This document shows, piece after piece, positions 61,526 through 64,000 of a stretch of 64,000 bases of DNA. Within the stretch, counting starts at the first letter, position 1, and every line of letters begins with the position of its first letter. The translations under genes were made by a program, and so were the position numbers. Origin of the DNA: Roseburia hominis A2-183 (GTDB taxonomy: Bacteria > Bacillota > Clostridia > Lachnospirales > Lachnospiraceae). The DNA lies in assembly GCF_000225345.1 (NCBI RefSeq), contig NC_015977.1, positions 2,649,501 through 2,713,500 on the forward strand, in the 5' to 3' direction. The notes below the pieces were generated by a model, which saw nothing but the letters and a program-made list of their open reading frames with translations, made no database searches and was not told the DNA's origin.

Positions 61526-62329
61526 ATGGCAGAAATGTTAAAAATAGACAATATCAAGAAAACGTTTAATCCAGGCACCATTAACGAAAAAGTTGCATTA
61601 AACGGTGTGAACCTCTCTCTCGAGGAGGGCGATTTCGTCACCGTAATCGGCGGAAACGGCGCCGGAAAATCCACCACCTTAAACGCCATCGCAGGCGTGT
61701 GGCCGGTGGATTCCGGAAAAATCTATATCGGCGGCGATGATGTGACACGCCTTTCCGAGTACAAGCGCGCCAAATATCTCGGACGCGTCTTTCAGGATCC
61801 TATGACCGGCACCGCGACGACGATGTCGATCGAGGAAAATATGGCGATCGCCGCCAGACGCGGACAGAGCCGCGGGCTCTCCTGGGGCATCACAAAAAAG
61901 GAGCGCGACGTCTACCGTGAGATGCTTGCCACGTTAGATCTCGGTCTGGAAGACCGGCTTTCCAGCAAAGTAGGGCTGTTGTCCGGCGGTCAGCGCCAGG
62001 CAATCACGCTGCTCATGGCTTCCATCCAGAAGCCGAGGCTTCTGCTTTTAGACGAGCACACCGCAGCGCTCGATCCGAAGACAGCAGCCAAAGTGCTTGA
62101 GATTTCCGACAAGATCATTGCCGATCACCACCTGACTGCCATGATGGTCACCCACAACATGAAGGATGCCATCGTACACGGCAACCGCCTCATCATGATG
62201 CATGAAGGCCGGGTCATCTTAAACATTGCCGGAGAAGAGAAGAAGAAGCTGACGGTGGAAGATCTCCTCCATCAGTTTGAGAAGGTCAGCGGCGAGGAGT
62301 TTGCAAACGATAAAGCGCTGCTGTCGTAA
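61526..62329 (+). CDS. ABC transporter ATP-binding protein of the TrpXYZ-type system
   Basis: A 267-residue ATPase with GGNGAGKSTTLNAIAG (Walker A, residues about 42-57), LLSGGQRQAITLLMA (signature), RLLLLDEHTAALDPKTA (Walker B) and MVTHNMKDAIVHGNR (switch His). The Asp/Glu after Walker B reads DEHTAALDP. It is the last gene of the transporter operon. Its stop is followed within five bases by the left arm of the long inverted repeat, whose central hairpin can stop transcription. Confidence 0.94.
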   Translation: MAEMLKIDNIKKTFNPGTINEKVALNGVNLSLEEGDFVTVIGGNGAGKSTTLNAIAGVWPVDSGKIYIGGDDVTRLSEYKRAKYLGRVFQDPMTGTATTMSIEENMAIAARRGQSRGLSWGITKKERDVYREMLATLDLGLEDRLSSKVGLLSGGQRQAITLLMASIQKPRLLLLDEHTAALDPKTAAKVLEISDKIIADHHLTAMMVTHNMKDAIVHGNRLIMMHEGRVILNIAGEEKKKLTVEDLLHQFEKVSGEEFANDKALLS

Positions 62330-62334
62330 CCGCA

Positions 62335-62959
62335 GGAAAGAGGCATAACGCGGTCGCAGGATATTTCGGGAGGAGAAGCTGTCCGGATGAAGTGAGCGCA
62401 GGCGGAAGCCTTTTGTGTTTCAGGATGTAACGGGCACAATCCCTTCTAATCGCAAAATCGTGTATTTCTAATCCGTGCGGCCGTTGCCTTTGCGATGATC
62501 CGTGTCTTTCCAAGTTTGGAGCACCCCCGCGGAAGCTGTCCTCAAGCTACAGACAATTTTAGGACTTTTGTGCAGCACTTACCTGCACTCTAAGCATAAA
62601 ACATAACCGCGCGAAGCCGATGTCTGAGTCGGCATCTGCCCTATTTTCAATAGCAGATGCCGGCGAGTTCCGGTTCGCGCGGTTTTATGATGTCTATGCG
62701 TGAGTGCAGTTAGTGCTGCCAGAAAGTCCGCTCATTGTCTGCTGCTTGACGGACAGCTTCCGTGGGGTGTTCAAACGTGGCAAAGACACGGAACCTAAGA
62801 CAACGATCGCACGGAAGAAATACGGGATTTTGCTCCAAAGAAGGGACTGTGTCCGTTGCATTCTGAAACAAATGGGCTTCTCGCCTGCGTTATCATTCTC
62901 CGTATTCCCCTCTCCAAACGCGAAATGTTCTGTAACTGCGGCAGTGCTATGCCTCTTTC
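62335..62959. repeat. long imperfect inverted repeat (foldback element), arms of about 300 bases
   Basis: Bases about 62335-62640 and the reverse complement of about 62650-62959 align along their whole length with few gaps. Shared blocks are GAAAGAGGCATA at the outer ends, CCCTTCT and CGTATTTCT-like stretches, TCCGTGTCTTT, CGGAAGCTGTCC, CAGACAAT, GCAGCACT and ACCGCGCGAA near the centre. By hand I judge about 70 percent identity. The element fills the gap between the transporter ATPase gene and recD2, and its right arm includes the last four codons of recD2. No real coding frame lies inside. It could be a foldback or MITE-like element or an inverted duplication of the recD2 3' flank. Confidence 0.8.
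62605..62684. terminator. nested central hairpin of the foldback, likely bidirectional terminator
   Basis: AACCGCGCGAA (62605-62615) pairs perfectly with TTCGCGCGGTT (62674-62684). Inside, CGGCATCTGC (62630-62639) pairs with GCAGATGCCG (62653-62662), and the loop CTATT-TTC-AATAG extends the stem. T runs follow on the plus strand (GGTTTTATG) and A-rich sequence precedes (CATAAAACATAACC). Convergent genes on both sides fit a shared terminator. Confidence 0.65.
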
Positions 62960-64000
62960 AGTCGGTCACACAGCCCGCTGTATCGTTTTTGCTGCGACGT
63001 GTTCTGCACCATCTGCTCAAACGTCACCTCATTGCCGACCAGCGTCACACATTTCCGAGCGCGGGTGACCGCTGTGTACAGCAGATTCCGGTTCATAAGC
63101 ATCGACGGTCCGGACAAAAGCGGAATGACGACCGCCGGGTATTCGCTTCCCTGCGATTTATGTATGGTAATCGCGTACGCCAGTTCCAGTTCATCCAGCA
63201 GTTTGTATGGATATTCCACCATTCTGCCCTCATCAAATTCCACAGTCATCGTCTCCGCGAAATCGTTGATCTCCCGGACAATTCCCATGTCTCCGTTGAA
63301 TACTCCCGTTCCTTTATCCACAGACAGACCGTATTTTGTGCGGATTTCCCACTCTAACTGGTAGTTGTTCCGTGTCTGCATGATCTTGTCCCCCTCGCGG
63401 AACAGAATATCGCCGTGTTCCTTTTCACGCTTCTGCGGAGACGGCGGATTCAGATAGCGCTGCAGTATTCCGTTTAACCGCTCTACGCCCAGCAGTCCCT
63501 TGCGCATCGGCGTCAACACCTGTATATCGTACGGCGTCGCGTCCACAAATTTGGGGAGTTTCTGCTTGATCAGCTGCAATACCACGCTGATAATCACATC
63601 CGCGTCATACCGCTTCAGGAAAAAGAAATCCATGCTTTTGTTGTCCAACGTCACTTCTTCGCCCTGATTGATCTTGTGCGCATTCACAATGATGTCGCTC
63701 GTGGATGCCTGGCGGAAAATCTTCGTCAGCATGACCACATTGCACTCGTGCGAGCGAATAATGTCCCGCAGAACACTTCCCGGTCCCACACTCGGCAGCT
63801 GATTGACATCTCCGACCAGAATCAGTCTCGTTCCAACAGCAACCGCCTTTAACAGTGCATGCATCAAAGAAATATCCACCATGGACATCTCGTCGATAAT
63901 CACAACGTCCGTCTCAAGCGGATTCTGCTCATTCCGCTCAAACCCTGCCGCACCGTCCACACCGCCGTTCAGTTCCAGCATGCGGTGTATGGTTCTAGCC
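62947..64000 (-). CDS. recD2: RecD2-type (SF1B) DNA helicase, C-terminal part (partial, N-terminus outside window)
   Basis: The minus-strand frame is open to base 64000 and begins there with ARTIHRMLELNGG, so the ATG at 63981 is internal. The visible 351 residues contain VVIIDEMSMVD (Walker B of RecD), ILVGDVNQLPSVGPGSVL (motif III), a middle region with KIFRQAST, and at the end YAITIHKSQGSEYPAVVI (motif V/VI region) and YTAVTRARKCVTLVG. RecD2 unwinds DNA in repair and recombination. Its last codons (LKEA) lie inside the right arm of the foldback. In the expected ancestral order recD2 would precede comFC, on the same strand. Confidence 0.93.
   Translation of the reverse strand, partial: ARTIHRMLELNGGVDGAAGFERNEQNPLETDVVIIDEMSMVDISLMHALLKAVAVGTRLILVGDVNQLPSVGPGSVLRDIIRSHECNVVMLTKIFRQASTSDIIVNAHKINQGEEVTLDNKSMDFFFLKRYDADVIISVVLQLIKQKLPKFVDATPYDIQVLTPMRKGLLGVERLNGILQRYLNPPSPQKREKEHGDILFREGDKIMQTRNNYQLEWEIRTKYGLSVDKGTGVFNGDMGIVREINDFAETMTVEFDEGRMVEYPYKLLDELELAYAITIHKSQGSEYPAVVIPLLSGPSMLMNRNLLYTAVTRARKCVTLVGNEVTFEQMVQNTSQQKRYSGLCDRLKEA

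Noticed and set aside
62704..63357. A 217-codon plus-strand open frame spanning foldback and recD2
   Set aside because: Half of it lies in the inverted repeat and half is antisense to recD2 helicase motifs. No ribosome site.

Overview
The window looks like a chromosomal segment of an anaerobic Gram-positive bacterium of the Lachnospiraceae (Roseburia/Agathobacter/Blautia-like). The inference rests on the cdaA-cdaR-glmM operon, a ComFC/YvyF pair, strong GGAGG ribosome sites, a TrpXYZ-type ABC transporter and a moderate base composition. YvyF hints at a flagellated relative. Species cannot be fixed from sequence alone. No rRNA, tRNA, CRISPR array or insertion sequence was seen.

Layout. Bases 1-58615 are almost wholly minus strand. 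Reading in the direction of transcription (right to left): a partial recD2 (64000-62947), a 600-base imperfect inverted repeat (62335-62959), a plus-strand TrpXYZ-type ABC transporter (59594-62329) with a clear promoter and palindromic operator candidate, then comFC and yvyF (59428-58220). After a terminator and a new promoter comes an operon with two small membrane proteins, cdaA, cdaR, glmM, an HPr gene and rfbD (58066-51699). About 48 kb of cell-surface glycan genes follow.

The glycan locus (about 52.6 to 7.7 kb) holds a full dTDP-L-rhamnose pathway (rfbD, rfbB, rfbA, rfbC), a CDP-glucose branch (rfbF, rfbG, an RfbC-like epimerase and a reductase, no RfbH-type dehydrase), a bifunctional nucleotidyltransferase/aminotransferase next to LicD, two initiating sugar-phosphate transferases, more than ten glycosyltransferases, and three possible export routes. 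These are one ABC exporter whose ATPase has a Wzt-type C-terminal domain, one ABC exporter without that domain, and a Wzx flippase with a Wzy polymerase that carries a frameshift at an eight-base homopolymer. Directly downstream of the Wzt-like exporter sit a methyltransferase and a kinase-like protein. Together they resemble a split WbdD chain terminator, which is the most interesting system here.

The far end of the locus (7.7 to 14.7 kb) encodes enzymes with odd fusions: a PP-loop protein with cell-wall-binding repeats, an FrhB/pyruvyltransferase fusion, an acetyltransferase with an Ig-like tail and a DUF4422/GT8 fusion. Bases 1-7689 hold a Na+/glutamate-type symporter, an amidohydrolase and a large secreted amidase with at least eleven repeat modules that runs off the window.
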